A DNA stretch of 64,000 bases from NCBI GenBank assembly GCA_044228795.1, contig JBGAUE010000005.1, positions 109,947 through 173,946 on the forward strand, in the 5' to 3' direction. The DNA comes from M0108 sp044228795 (lineage in GTDB: Bacteria > Pseudomonadota > Gammaproteobacteria > Chromatiales > Chromatiaceae). Within the stretch, counting starts at the first letter, position 1; each line of letters begins with the position of its first letter. The position numbers and the translations under genes are program-made. Below, piece by piece: positions 53,566 through 62,447 of the stretch. The notes below the pieces were generated by a model. That model did no database searches, was not told the origin of the DNA, and saw only the letters and a list, made by a program, of their open reading frames with translations.

Positions 53566-55365
53566 ATGAGTAAATCCAAGCCTGCCACCCTGGCCTCCCC
53601 GGAACCGGGGCGCCTGGCGGCGCGACGGGGATCGACCGACCCGACCGGCTGGCTGAAGTGGTTGCCGGGCCTGCAGACCCTGCGGCACTACGAGCTGGCC
53701 TGGCTGCGCTATGACGTCGCGGCCGGTCTGGTGCTGACCACCATGCTGGTGCCGGTCGGCATTGCCTACGCCGTCGCCTCGGGCGTTCCAGGCATCTATG
53801 GTCTCTACGCCACCATCATCCCGCTGCTCGCCTATGCGCTGTTCGGCCCCAGCCGCATTCTTGTGCTTGGGCCCGATTCGTCGCTGGCAGCCCTGATTCT
53901 GGCCGTCGTCCTGCCGCTGTCCGGTGGCGATCCGCTGCGCGCCATCGCACTGGCCAGCATGATGGCGGTGGTGTCTGGCGTCTTGTGCATTCTGGCGGGC
54001 GTCGCCCGTCTGGGCTTTGTCACCGAGTTGCTCTCCAAACCGATCCGCTACGGCTACATGAATGGCATTGCGCTGACGGTCCTGATCAGCCAACTTCCCA
54101 AACTCTTCGGCTTCTCGGTCGATGCGGACGATCCGCTGCTCAAGGTCTGGGAATTCGCCCAGGCTCTGCTTGCCGGAAAGACCAACGGGGTCGCGCTGCT
54201 GGTCGGCGGTGCTACCCTGGTGCTGATCCTGCTGCTTAAGCGCATCCCGCGCCTCCCCGGGGTGCTGATCGCGGTGATTGGCGCCACCCTCCTCGTCGCG
54301 ACCCTCGGCCTCGACCATTATGGCCTGTCGGTTCTCGGGACCCTGCCCCAGGGCTTGCCGGCCTTCGCCATCCCCTGGATTAGGTCTGCCGATCTGGTGC
54401 CTGTCCTAATGGGCGGTTTTGCCGTCGCCATTGTTTCTTTCGCCGACACCAGTGTGCTTTCGCGTACCTATGCCGAGAAGACCGCCAGCCAGGTGGACGC
54501 GAACCAGGAGATGGTGGGGCTCGGGGCGGCCAACCTGGCGGCGGGCTTTTTCCAGGGCTTTCCGATCAGCAGCAGTTCGTCGCGCACCCCCGTGGCTGAG
54601 GCCGCCGGTGCCCGGACCCAGTTGACCAGCGTCGTCGGTGCCCTGGCCGTTACCCTGCTGCTGTTGCTGGCGCCCAATCTGCTGCAATACCTGCCAAATA
54701 CCGCCCTGGCCGCCGTGGTCATCGCCGCGGCCATCAGTCTGTTCGAGATTGCCGATCTGCGACGCATTTATCGTATCCAACGCTGGGAATTCTGGCTGTC
54801 CATCGGCTGCTGCATCGGGGTAGTGGTGCTGGGTGCCATTCCCGGCATTGGCCTGGCGGTCCTGTTGGCGGTGATCGAGTTCCTCTGGGATGGCTGGCGC
54901 CCGGAGTCGGCCGTGCTGGGTCGCGTCAAGGGCGTCAATGGCTATCACGACATCTCCCGCTACCCTCATGCGCGCCTGATTCCAGGCCTGGTCCTCTTTC
55001 GCTGGGCGGCACCCCTGTTTTTTGCCAATGCGGAGTGGTTTTACCAGCGTGCCCTGGACGCCGTGGCTGCCTCGCCGACCCCCGTGCGCTGGCTGGTGGT
55101 GACGGCAGAACCGGTCACCAGCGTGGACGTCACTGCTGCCGACATCGTCACCAAGCTCGACGAGACCCTGCAGGCGGCCGGCATCGAGCTGTGCTTTGCC
55201 GAGATGAAGGATCCCGTCCAGGACAAGCTGAAGCGCTTTGGGCTCTTTTCGCGGCTGGGCGCGGAGGTCTTCTTTCCGACCATTGGCGAGGCCGTGAATA
55301 CCTATCTCAGCACCTATCCCGAGGTGGCGGTGGCGTGGCGGCAGACCAAGGAGTCCAGTGACTGA
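53566..55365 (+). CDS. SulP/SLC26 family inorganic anion transporter with STAS domain
   Basis: 599 aa. About ten to fourteen helices from RYDVAAGLVLTTMLVPVGIAYA onward; GLYATIIPLLAYALFGPSR and the family signature NLAAGFFQGFPISSSSSRT are present. A STAS domain occupies about residues 460-590 (LFFANAEWFYQRALDAV). It may carry sulfate, bicarbonate or chloride. The ATG at 53566 matches the family N-terminus. Confidence 0.92.
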   Translation: MSKSKPATLASPEPGRLAARRGSTDPTGWLKWLPGLQTLRHYELAWLRYDVAAGLVLTTMLVPVGIAYAVASGVPGIYGLYATIIPLLAYALFGPSRILVLGPDSSLAALILAVVLPLSGGDPLRAIALASMMAVVSGVLCILAGVARLGFVTELLSKPIRYGYMNGIALTVLISQLPKLFGFSVDADDPLLKVWEFAQALLAGKTNGVALLVGGATLVLILLLKRIPRLPGVLIAVIGATLLVATLGLDHYGLSVLGTLPQGLPAFAIPWIRSADLVPVLMGGFAVAIVSFADTSVLSRTYAEKTASQVDANQEMVGLGAANLAAGFFQGFPISSSSSRTPVAEAAGARTQLTSVVGALAVTLLLLLAPNLLQYLPNTALAAVVIAAAISLFEIADLRRIYRIQRWEFWLSIGCCIGVVVLGAIPGIGLAVLLAVIEFLWDGWRPESAVLGRVKGVNGYHDISRYPHARLIPGLVLFRWAAPLFFANAEWFYQRALDAVAASPTPVRWLVVTAEPVTSVDVTAADIVTKLDETLQAAGIELCFAEMKDPVQDKLKRFGLFSRLGAEVFFPTIGEAVNTYLSTYPEVAVAWRQTKESSD

Positions 55366-55606
55366 CAGGACGAGCACCCGTCTGGGCGTCAGGGTCGCCC
55401 ATCGGGAAGGTAGGAGTCTGGTGGCCGGGATTTACTTCGCCTTGGTTACCGGCTTGACAGTCGGCTAAGGCGACCTGGTGCCGCACCGTCTGTTGCCGCG
55501 TTTCCTGGTGGTCGGGATTGGCTTCTCGGGAATCCTCCTGACCGCCCTGATGGCGGCCATCGCCGTGCGGGCCATGCCGGTGGCCACGGAACAGAGCAAG
55601 TCATGA
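55358..55606 (+). pseudogene. Possible small membrane protein broken by an in-frame TAA
   Basis: A GTG overlapping the SulP stop opens 36 codons ending LVAGIYFALVTGLTVG, then TAA at 55466-55468. The same frame continues GDLVPHRLLPRFLVVGIGFS and ILLTALMAAIAVRAMP to a TGA at 55604. Two hydrophobic stretches suggest an 82-residue two-helix membrane protein with a nonsense mutation. Homology unknown. Confidence 0.35.
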
Positions 55607-55693
55607 GCCCAGAGGCTATCCTTGTTGCTAGCGGCCGCCTTCTATCAGTGGCCATTGGGTCTGTTAAGGCCGCGGAGAGGTCATGGATGGTCG

Positions 55694-55879
55694 ATGAACT
55701 TTTGCCTCGATGCCCTGAACCTTGTCCCTGATGGGCATGAGGCCGCGACCCGCCGCATCGATCTCATGGCACTGCGCGGCGGCAAGGGCCAGCGGCTGGT
55801 CATGCGGCCTCTGGTCCGGGCAACTGACCCCTTGCCCTCCCCCGTAGATTTCCTAACAGCCGTCGAACGCTATCTGTAA
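55694..55879 (+). CDS. Small hypothetical protein
   Basis: 61 codons from MNFCLDALNLVPDGHEAATR to VDFLTAVERYL. No recognisable domain or good ribosome-binding site; reported because it is the only plausible frame in 55607-55935. Could be spurious. Confidence 0.3.
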   Translation: MNFCLDALNLVPDGHEAATRRIDLMALRGGKGQRLVMRPLVRATDPLPSPVDFLTAVERYL

Positions 55880-55935
55880 CATCCTGGCCCCGAACACTTC
55901 AACCTCGATCCCCCCCCACCCTGCGAGACCCCATC

Positions 55936-56424
55936 ATGACGACCTATCGCCCAGTTCAACTCCTCACCGCCGCTGCCCTGTCCCTGCTCCTTGCCAGCGG
56001 CGTCACCGCCCAGACCGCTACCCCCGACGCCCTTCTCACCTTCAGCCCCCTGACCATCAAGGACAGCGGCGGCGCCAGTTTGCAACGCGCCACCATCAGC
56101 TACCAGGACCAGTCCTATCAAGTCATGGTCAACGGTCTGGGGGTGGGCGCCCCCAAGGGCACCCTGGTCAAGGTCCAAGGGGAGGTTTATGGTCTGCATG
56201 ACGCTGCCGATTTGGAGGGCGAATATGTCAGCGAGCTTGCCGATGCCCCGCCCCGCGAGGTCAGCACCGACGACATGTGGCTCGACAGCGTGCGCGGCGT
56301 CAGCCTGCGTCTGCACACCGACAACCGCGCCATCACCCTCGCCTGTGGCAGCGACACCGTCATTGTCAAGTTCGGCTGGGAAGACTTTGGCTGGGAGGAG
56401 GAGCCGGATCCACCGGTGCAATAG
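55936..56424 (+). CDS. Secreted hypothetical protein
   Basis: 162 aa. Signal peptide about residues 1-26 (LLTAAALSLLLASGVTAQ). The mature part is beta-rich and acidic, with ITLACGSDTVIVKFGWEDF near the C-terminus and an acidic end. Not recognised. Probably periplasmic. Confidence 0.65.
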   Translation: MTTYRPVQLLTAAALSLLLASGVTAQTATPDALLTFSPLTIKDSGGASLQRATISYQDQSYQVMVNGLGVGAPKGTLVKVQGEVYGLHDAADLEGEYVSELADAPPREVSTDDMWLDSVRGVSLRLHTDNRAITLACGSDTVIVKFGWEDFGWEEEPDPPVQ

Positions 56425-56584
56425 GGACCCGGCATCCCTCCCGCGCCGCTGGCAATGCCTCTATCAGAGGCGCGGGAACGAGACTGAGCTTTCCAGGAGC
56501 GGCGAGATGCTTTGTGCCCCGGTGGCTGCCGGCTGGGCTATAGTGGGTAACCGGATCTTGCTTTGATGCTGGGATGACAGCGCC

Positions 56585-56848
56585 ATGCCCCAAATCCTGA
56601 TGGACCCCGAATCACGCTCCCTGGGGGAGTGCTTTGCCCTGGTCAAGGCCCGGCGGAGGGATAGGCCGCGCTTCCCCTCGGGCTGCGTCAGCCCCGTTGG
56701 CACCGAGGCAGCGGCCCTGGCCGGGGCGGACCCGGAGCGTCACCTGCATCCGGCCCTCGTCTATGGCCCCTCCCGCTCCTCCGAGGGCCAGCAAGTCTGG
56801 TATCTGGTGCGCTGGCTGGATACCCCGGCAGATAGCCCGCGCGGTTGA
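56585..56848 (+). CDS. Small hypothetical protein
   Basis: 87 aa from MPQILMDPESRSLGECFALV. No signal peptide, no known motif; basic N-terminal half (KARRRDRPRF). Weak ribosome-binding site. It converges with the secreted repeat protein at 56858. Confidence 0.45.
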   Translation: MPQILMDPESRSLGECFALVKARRRDRPRFPSGCVSPVGTEAAALAGADPERHLHPALVYGPSRSSEGQQVWYLVRWLDTPADSPRG

Positions 56849-56857
56849 CCCTGGCGA

Positions 56858-57529
56858 TTACCAGAGCAAAGGAATCGCCCCGGTTGCTGGATCGTCCCTT
56901 GAGTTTGAAGAGTTGGCAGAGCGTGGGAGCGGCCGCATCAGGCCTTCCGTCATCTCCTGGGTGATGAGCCGGCTGAAGCCTAGTTCCCGCGCGGCCGCCA
57001 GGTCATCGGGCTTGATCGCGAAGATGTTGATGGCACCCGTGCTGGCGCCGCACACGGCGATGTGCAGGAAGCCATCCGTGCCCTTGTGGCTCTTCAGAAC
57101 CTCGATCCCCTTGCTGGTCAGCATTTCCTCCTGACGCGCCAGGGGGATCTCCTCGCCCTGTCCACACTGCAGGGTGCCGTCGTACATATAGACCTCAACC
57201 TGGCCGTCATCGAAGGTCCAGACACCATAACCGCCCGCATCCGGATTTTTGGCCGTGAAGGCCGCCCAGTCGGTCACGGACAGGGTCAAGACATTGGCTT
57301 CGGCAGCTGGGGCACCGCAATGGCGACCTATATCAATGGGCAGATGGCGGCGTTCGGCGCTGCGCACCTTGAGGCCCTGGGCCCGCAGCAGGTCCGCCGC
57401 CTCTGCCACCGGCACCCCGTCGCCGGGGAAGCACTGAACCTGGCCAGCGAACTGATAAATGGTTAGGGTCTCATTGGCGCCCAGGTTGGCCGCGGCGAGT
57501 GCAAGGGGCAGAACAAGGAGGGCTTTCAT
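56858..57529 (-). CDS. Secreted protein with two tandem Cys-containing repeats
   Basis: 223 aa from MKALLVLPLALAAANLGANE, a signal peptide. Two repeats of about 75 residues follow. The first runs from YQFAGQVQCFPGDGVPVAEA to HCGAPAAEANVLTLSVTDWA; the second from YMYDGTLQCGQGEEIPLARQ to VCGASTGAINIFAIKPDDLA. Each has a QC and a CGA cysteine that could pair. Not a family I recognise. Confidence 0.7.
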   Translation of the reverse strand: MKALLVLPLALAAANLGANETLTIYQFAGQVQCFPGDGVPVAEAADLLRAQGLKVRSAERRHLPIDIGRHCGAPAAEANVLTLSVTDWAAFTAKNPDAGGYGVWTFDDGQVEVYMYDGTLQCGQGEEIPLARQEEMLTSKGIEVLKSHKGTDGFLHIAVCGASTGAINIFAIKPDDLAAARELGFSRLITQEMTEGLMRPLPRSANSSNSRDDPATGAIPLLW

Positions 57530-57715
57530 GGATGCTCCCGACGGTTTGGTCTGATTTGCCTGCTTTCTGGTCCGAGGGCTAAATCCTGTGCCCTCGGTCA
57601 TTTTAGCCCCCGAGAGGCTTAGAGCCTAACCAAGGTGACCCTTTATCCTGCGCGGTTCATGGGGTATTAAAGGCGCCCTGAGGGCTTGATAGCCCTGGGC
57701 TAAATCCCCGTGCCC

Positions 57716-57750
57716 CAAAAAAGCCAAGCCCCGCCTGGACAGGGCTTGGC
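57716..57750 (-). terminator. Rho-independent terminator
   Basis: Minus strand: 9-bp stem GCCAAGCCC/GGGCTTGGC followed by six T. Lies 38 bp after the stop of the proline/tyrosine-rich secreted protein gene. Confidence 0.82.
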
Positions 57751-57787
57751 GAGGAAGGGGAACATGGCTAAGCGGATAGAAGCGGTG

Positions 57788-58366
57788 TCAATTCTTATCG
57801 ATGGGGCGGAAGTTGAGGGAGGAGGCGGGTGCGGTCGGAGAGCTCAATCCCCGCGCAGGATTAGGTTTTGTCCCTCGGTCGGCGCTGGTCGCTGGCGGGG
57901 CATAGGTTGAGACAGGGGCTTGTCTGGCCTCCAGTTCCTCGATACGTCGCTTCAGGGTGTCGATCTCGTTCGACTTGGCATTTGATGTGGCTGGTGCTGT
58001 TGCGGCTGGCACGGCTGGTGGCTGGGCCGTCATCTGACTAGGGGCAGGAGTGGCCGCAGGCGCCCAGGTGGCAGGCGCGCCGTACGGGGGAGCGCCATAG
58101 GCACCATAAGGTGCGCCGTAGGGGGGGAAGCCATAGGCACCTGGCGGCGGACCATAGGGAATGTAATCCCGGTTATCGTAATAGTCTTCATAATCCCGGT
58201 TGCCACCCATCCATCTGCCGGGGCTCATGACGTCCCCGAAGTTGAAGGCCAGGGCGGCGGGGGCCTGCATCAGCAGGGCGGCGCTGGCGGCGGCCAGCAG
58301 GACGATTCTTGGCTTGCTGAATGACACGGAATTGATTCCTCCGATGGGTATGGGTGTTCTTTTCAT
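57788..58366 (-). CDS. Secreted Pro/Tyr/Gly-rich protein (sulfur-globule-protein-like)
   Basis: 192 aa. Signal peptide to about residue 40 (IVLLAAASAALLMQAPAALA). Then FNFGDVMSPGRWMGGNRDYE and an acidic Tyr stretch, several PYGAP-type repeats (about residues 70-100), an Ala/Pro-rich linker and a short coiled coil (IDTLKRRIEELEARQ). The low-complexity Tyr/Gly/Pro segment recalls sulfur globule envelope proteins of purple sulfur bacteria, but similarity is only compositional. Confidence 0.65.
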   Translation of the reverse strand: MKRTPIPIGGINSVSFSKPRIVLLAAASAALLMQAPAALAFNFGDVMSPGRWMGGNRDYEDYYDNRDYIPYGPPPGAYGFPPYGAPYGAYGAPPYGAPATWAPAATPAPSQMTAQPPAVPAATAPATSNAKSNEIDTLKRRIEELEARQAPVSTYAPPATSADRGTKPNPARGLSSPTAPASSLNFRPIDKN

Positions 58367-58450
58367 GGCTCGCGGTTCTTGCCGCGAATCCCCCGTCCCG
58401 CGGGCCGGTTAGGCAATTACTTAACACCCAACCGGCCTCCGGGTCAAACC

Positions 58451-58479
58451 GCCGAAGGGGTTAAAACCCCCTCCGGCGC
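58451..58479 (-). terminator. Probable terminator hairpin after glgP
   Basis: GCCGAAGGGG and CCCCCTCCGGC arms around TTAAAA, 18 bp past the glgP stop on the minus strand. Strong GC stem but no T-run, so moderate confidence. A second inverted repeat GGCCGGTT/AACCGGCC lies at 58403-58437. Confidence 0.45.
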
Positions 58480-58496
58480 GGGAAGCTGGCGTTGCA

Positions 58497-61004
58497 TTAC
58501 AAGGCCAGAGGCGGGATCGTCGGTAATTTCCAGATGTCGTGGTTATATTCACCAATGGTGCGATCAGAGGAAAAGCGACCGCTGTGGGCGGTATTGAGGA
58601 TGGCCATGCGCAGCCACCGCTCGGGGTCGCGGTAGGCCACGGCGGCCCTTTCCTGGGCCTGGACATAGTCCGGGAAATCCCCGGCGGTCATCCAGGGGTC
58701 ATGGGGGTTGCGGATAGTCTGGAGGATGGGCTCGAAAAGGCCGGGCTCGAATTGGTTGAAGTGGCCTGACTCCAGCAGGGCCATCACCTCGCGCAGGGGG
58801 CCATTGCCCTGAATGATGGCCTGGGGATCATAGTGACCTCGCCGGGCCTCGACCTCGGCGGCGGTCATGCCGAACAGGAAGAAATTATCCGCCCCCGCCT
58901 GGTCGCGGATCTCGATATTGGCGCCATCCAGGGTGCCGATGGTGACGGCGCCGTTCATCATGAACTTCATATTGCCGGTACCCGAGGCCTCCTTGCCCGC
59001 GGTGGAGATCTGCTCCGACAGGTCGGTGCCGGGGGCTATGACCTCCATCACCGAGACCCGGTAATCGGGGATGAAGGCCAGGCGCAGCAGGCCCTGGGTA
59101 TGCTTGTCTCCGTTCACCACCCGGGCCACGTTGTTGATGAGCTTGATAATGAGCTTGGCGATGAAATAGCCAGGCGCGGCCTTACCACCGATCAGAACGC
59201 AGCGCGGGGTCCACTGGGCCGTATCGCCGTGCTTGATGCGATTGTAGAGGTGGATGACGTGCAGCAGGTTGAGCAGTTGGCGCTTGTATTCGTGGATACG
59301 CTTGACCTGGACGTCGAAAAGGGCGGCCGGGTCGAAGTCCACATGGCAGTCCTGGGTCACCAGGCGGGCCAGGTGTTCCTTGTTGGCACGTTTGATGGCG
59401 CCAAAGCGCTCTCGGAAGGCCGGGTCCTCGGCCAGGGGGGCGATGCGCTCCAGTTGGCTCAGGTCACGCACCCAACCCGGGCCGATGGTCTCGTTCAACA
59501 ATTGCCCCAGGCCAGGGTTACACATGGCCAGCCAGCGGCGCGGGGTCACCCCATTGGTCTTGTTGTTGAACTTATGGGGCCAGAGCTCGTAAAAATCGTG
59601 GAACAGGCCTTCGATCAGCAGACGGGAATGGAGTTCGGCCACGCCGTTGACGGAGAAGCTGCCGACAATGGCCAGGAAGGCCATGCGGATCTGAGCCTCG
59701 TGTCCCTCCTCGATCAATGACATACGCCCTTGGCGGGACATGTCGCCGGGCCAGCGGGAGGCGACCTCGGACAGGAAGCGGGCATTGATCTCGTAAATGA
59801 TCTGCAGGTGACGGGGCAAGAGGGACTGGAAGAAGCGTACCGGCCAGCGTTCCAGGGCCTCGGGCAGCAGGGTGTGGTTGGTATAGGCCATGGTGGCGGT
59901 GGTAATGGCCCAGGCCTGGTCCCACTCCAGGTGATGCTCGTCCATGAGCAGGCGCATCAACTCCGCCACTGAGATGGCGGGATGGGTGTCGTTGAGCTGG
60001 AAGCAATTCTTCTCCGCGAATTGGCTGAAGTCGTTACCGCGCAGCCGGATCCATTCGCGCAGCACGTCCTTGAGACTGGCGCAGGCGAGCAGGTATTGCT
60101 GACGCAGGCGTAACTCCTTGCCGTTCTCGCTGGCGTCGTTGGGGTAGAGCACCATGGTGATGTGCTCGGCGGCGTTCTTGGCGGCGACGGACTCGGGGTA
60201 GCTGCCCGCGTTGAATTCCCCCAGGTTGAATTCGTCCGTGGCGACGGATTTCCAGAGGCGTAGGGTGTTGATGGTGTCATTGCGATAACCGGGCACCGGG
60301 GTGTCGTAGGGCACTGCCAGCACGTCCTGGGTGTCGACCCAGTAAGCCATCAACCGACCCTTGTCATCCGGATGAAAATCGACGCGGCCACCAAACTGGA
60401 TGCGCTGGGTATATTCCGGGCGCTCCAGTTCCCAGGGGTTGCCGTCCCGCAGCCAGTGATCCGGCTTCTCGACCTGGAAGCCATTGTCAAAGGTCTGGCG
60501 GAACATGCCGTATTCATAGCGAAGGCCGTAGCCCTTGACCGGCAATTGCAGGGTGGCGCAGGAATCGAGAAAGCAGGCCGCCAGCCGCCCCAGGCCACCG
60601 TTGCCCAAGCCCGCGTCGGGCTCGGTGGCGGCGATCTCCTCCAGTATCAGGCCCAGATCGTAGAGGCCCTGCTCTGCCGCGTCGGCGACGCCCAGGTTGA
60701 GCATGGCGTTAGAGAGGGCCCGGCCCATGAGGAATTCGAGAGACAAGTAATGGGCGCGCTTGCAGTCGGCCTCGTCCTGGGCTTGGCGAGTGCCCTTCCA
60801 GCGCTCCATGAGACGGTCGCGCATGACTACCGACAGGGCGCGATAGGGGTAATAGGTGGAGCGGCAATCCCGGTCCCGGCCAAAGGTGCTGCCAAAATAG
60901 CGCTTGAAGTCTATCGCTAGCCCCTCAGGGGTCAGGGACAGTGGCGGCAGATCGAAGAGCTTGTCATTGGGCTTGCTTTGGTGCAGGTCAATAAAGGGCG
61001 ACAT
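58497..61004 (-). CDS. glgP: Glycogen/alpha-glucan phosphorylase
   Basis: About 835 aa from MSPFIDLHQSKPNDK. The PLP-lysine region EASGTGNMKFMMNGA and substrate-gate segments AEQGLYDLGL and GNGGLGRLAACFLDSCATL are intact. Releases glucose-1-phosphate from glycogen or maltodextrin with phosphate. May work with the GH13 enzyme at 51816. Confidence 0.95.
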   Translation of the reverse strand: MSPFIDLHQSKPNDKLFDLPPLSLTPEGLAIDFKRYFGSTFGRDRDCRSTYYPYRALSVVMRDRLMERWKGTRQAQDEADCKRAHYLSLEFLMGRALSNAMLNLGVADAAEQGLYDLGLILEEIAATEPDAGLGNGGLGRLAACFLDSCATLQLPVKGYGLRYEYGMFRQTFDNGFQVEKPDHWLRDGNPWELERPEYTQRIQFGGRVDFHPDDKGRLMAYWVDTQDVLAVPYDTPVPGYRNDTINTLRLWKSVATDEFNLGEFNAGSYPESVAAKNAAEHITMVLYPNDASENGKELRLRQQYLLACASLKDVLREWIRLRGNDFSQFAEKNCFQLNDTHPAISVAELMRLLMDEHHLEWDQAWAITTATMAYTNHTLLPEALERWPVRFFQSLLPRHLQIIYEINARFLSEVASRWPGDMSRQGRMSLIEEGHEAQIRMAFLAIVGSFSVNGVAELHSRLLIEGLFHDFYELWPHKFNNKTNGVTPRRWLAMCNPGLGQLLNETIGPGWVRDLSQLERIAPLAEDPAFRERFGAIKRANKEHLARLVTQDCHVDFDPAALFDVQVKRIHEYKRQLLNLLHVIHLYNRIKHGDTAQWTPRCVLIGGKAAPGYFIAKLIIKLINNVARVVNGDKHTQGLLRLAFIPDYRVSVMEVIAPGTDLSEQISTAGKEASGTGNMKFMMNGAVTIGTLDGANIEIRDQAGADNFFLFGMTAAEVEARRGHYDPQAIIQGNGPLREVMALLESGHFNQFEPGLFEPILQTIRNPHDPWMTAGDFPDYVQAQERAAVAYRDPERWLRMAILNTAHSGRFSSDRTIGEYNHDIWKLPTIPPLAL

Positions 61005-61176
61005 CAAGGGCTCCATGGGTGAGTGAAACGATTCATAGGGGGGCCAGGGTCAATCCCCGGCTCTGGCGTAGGGCGCCATTCCCGGGTCAAGCTGGTCGAA
61101 TCATGCCTCCGACCATACCCAGGAAATATTTCACGCAAAATTCATACCTGTGCAGGCCCTGCTGCCGACACTGGGT

Positions 61177-62295
61177 TTAAGCGGCTTTCGGTTCCCCGGC
61201 CTCCGGGGCGGCCTCGACCAGGGTCTGGCCGCCAGCACCCTCGAGGCGGATACGCAAGGACAGGTCGTTGCGGGAATCGGCGTTGACCAGCGCCTCCTCC
61301 AGGCTGATGCGCCCGCTGGTGTAAAGCTGGTAGAGGGACATGTCGAAGGTCTGCATGCCGGGGATATCACTCTGGCGCATGGCCTCCTTGATGCTCTCGA
61401 TCTCACCCTTGAGGATAAGATCGGCGATGTAGCGCGTCAGACGCATCACCTCCACCGCGGGGACGCGGCCACTGCCGTCTCGGGTCGGGATGAGGCGCTG
61501 GGAGACGATGGCCCGGAGGTTCAGGGCTAGATCCATGCGCACCTGCTGGCGGTGGTTCTCGGAAAAAAAGCTCAGGACGCGGTCAATGGCCTGGTTGGCG
61601 TTGTTGGCGTGCAGGGTGGAGACGCACAGATGGCCGGTCTCGGCATAGGTCAGGGCATGCCGCATGGTTGTCGCATCGCGAATCTCGCCGATGAGGATCA
61701 CGTCCGGGGCCTCGCGCATGGCGTTCTTGAGCGCCGCCTCGTAGGACAGGGTATCGATGCCCACCTCGCGCTGGTTGACGATGGACTTCTGGTGTTCGTG
61801 GCTGAATTCGATGGGGTCCTCGATGGTGAGGATGTGGCCACGGCTGGTGCGGTTGCGATAGTCGATCATGGCCGCCAGGGTGCTGGACTTGCCCGAACCG
61901 GTAGCGCCCACCACCAGCAGCAGCCCTCGCTTGGCCCGGCTGAGTTCTGCCAGCACTGGGGGAAGCGACAACTCCTCGAAGGTCGGGATGCGGTCCTTGA
62001 TATAGCGGATGACCATCGCCGGCCCGCCCCGCTGGCGAAAGACATTGACCCGGAAGCGTCCCGTGCCCTTCAACTCCACTCCGAGATTGCACTCCCAGGT
62101 CTGGGCCAGTTCGCGCTTCTGATCCTCGTCCATCACGGAATTGGCCAGGGCCATGATCTCTGCGCTCGTCATGGGCCGGTCGCCAAAGGGCAGGAGGGAC
62201 CCGTCCACCTTCAAATGCGGCCGCGCGCCCTCGCTGAAGAAGAGGTCGGAGCCATGCTTGGCGGCCATGACTTTGAGAAAGGGGTCCAGTTCCAC
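61177..62295 (-). CDS. pilU: Type IV pilus retraction ATPase, PilU type
   Basis: 372 aa from a GTG (VELDPFLKVMAAKHGSDLFF), matching the family N-terminus; longer starts add unrelated residues. Walker A VGATGSGKSS lies near residues 127-136, the Asp box ILTIEDPIEFSHEHQ, Walker B APDVILIGEIRD and the His box TGHLCVSTLHANNANQAID. The HANNANQ form is typical of PilU rather than PilT. Assists pilus disassembly; no pilT is adjacent here. Confidence 0.88.
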   Translation of the reverse strand: MELDPFLKVMAAKHGSDLFFSEGARPHLKVDGSLLPFGDRPMTSAEIMALANSVMDEDQKRELAQTWECNLGVELKGTGRFRVNVFRQRGGPAMVIRYIKDRIPTFEELSLPPVLAELSRAKRGLLLVVGATGSGKSSTLAAMIDYRNRTSRGHILTIEDPIEFSHEHQKSIVNQREVGIDTLSYEAALKNAMREAPDVILIGEIRDATTMRHALTYAETGHLCVSTLHANNANQAIDRVLSFFSENHRQQVRMDLALNLRAIVSQRLIPTRDGSGRVPAVEVMRLTRYIADLILKGEIESIKEAMRQSDIPGMQTFDMSLYQLYTSGRISLEEALVNADSRNDLSLRIRLEGAGGQTLVEAAPEAGEPKAA

Positions 62296-62447
62296 GGTCT
62301 TTCCAACCTCGGTGGGGTAGTGGGGGGAATGTGCAGGGAAGCAGGGGCTGGCGTCAAGCCCCGTGACGGCGGAAAAGGGGCGGGATGGGCCCTTGACCCC
62401 CGGCGATACGACACTTGCTGACCGATCTGCCCGGTTATACTTCACCC

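Noticed and set aside
57680..57695. Second terminator AGGGCT/AGCCCT
   Set aside because: Only a 6-bp stem and no adjacent T-run; the hairpin at 57716-57750 is the convincing terminator.
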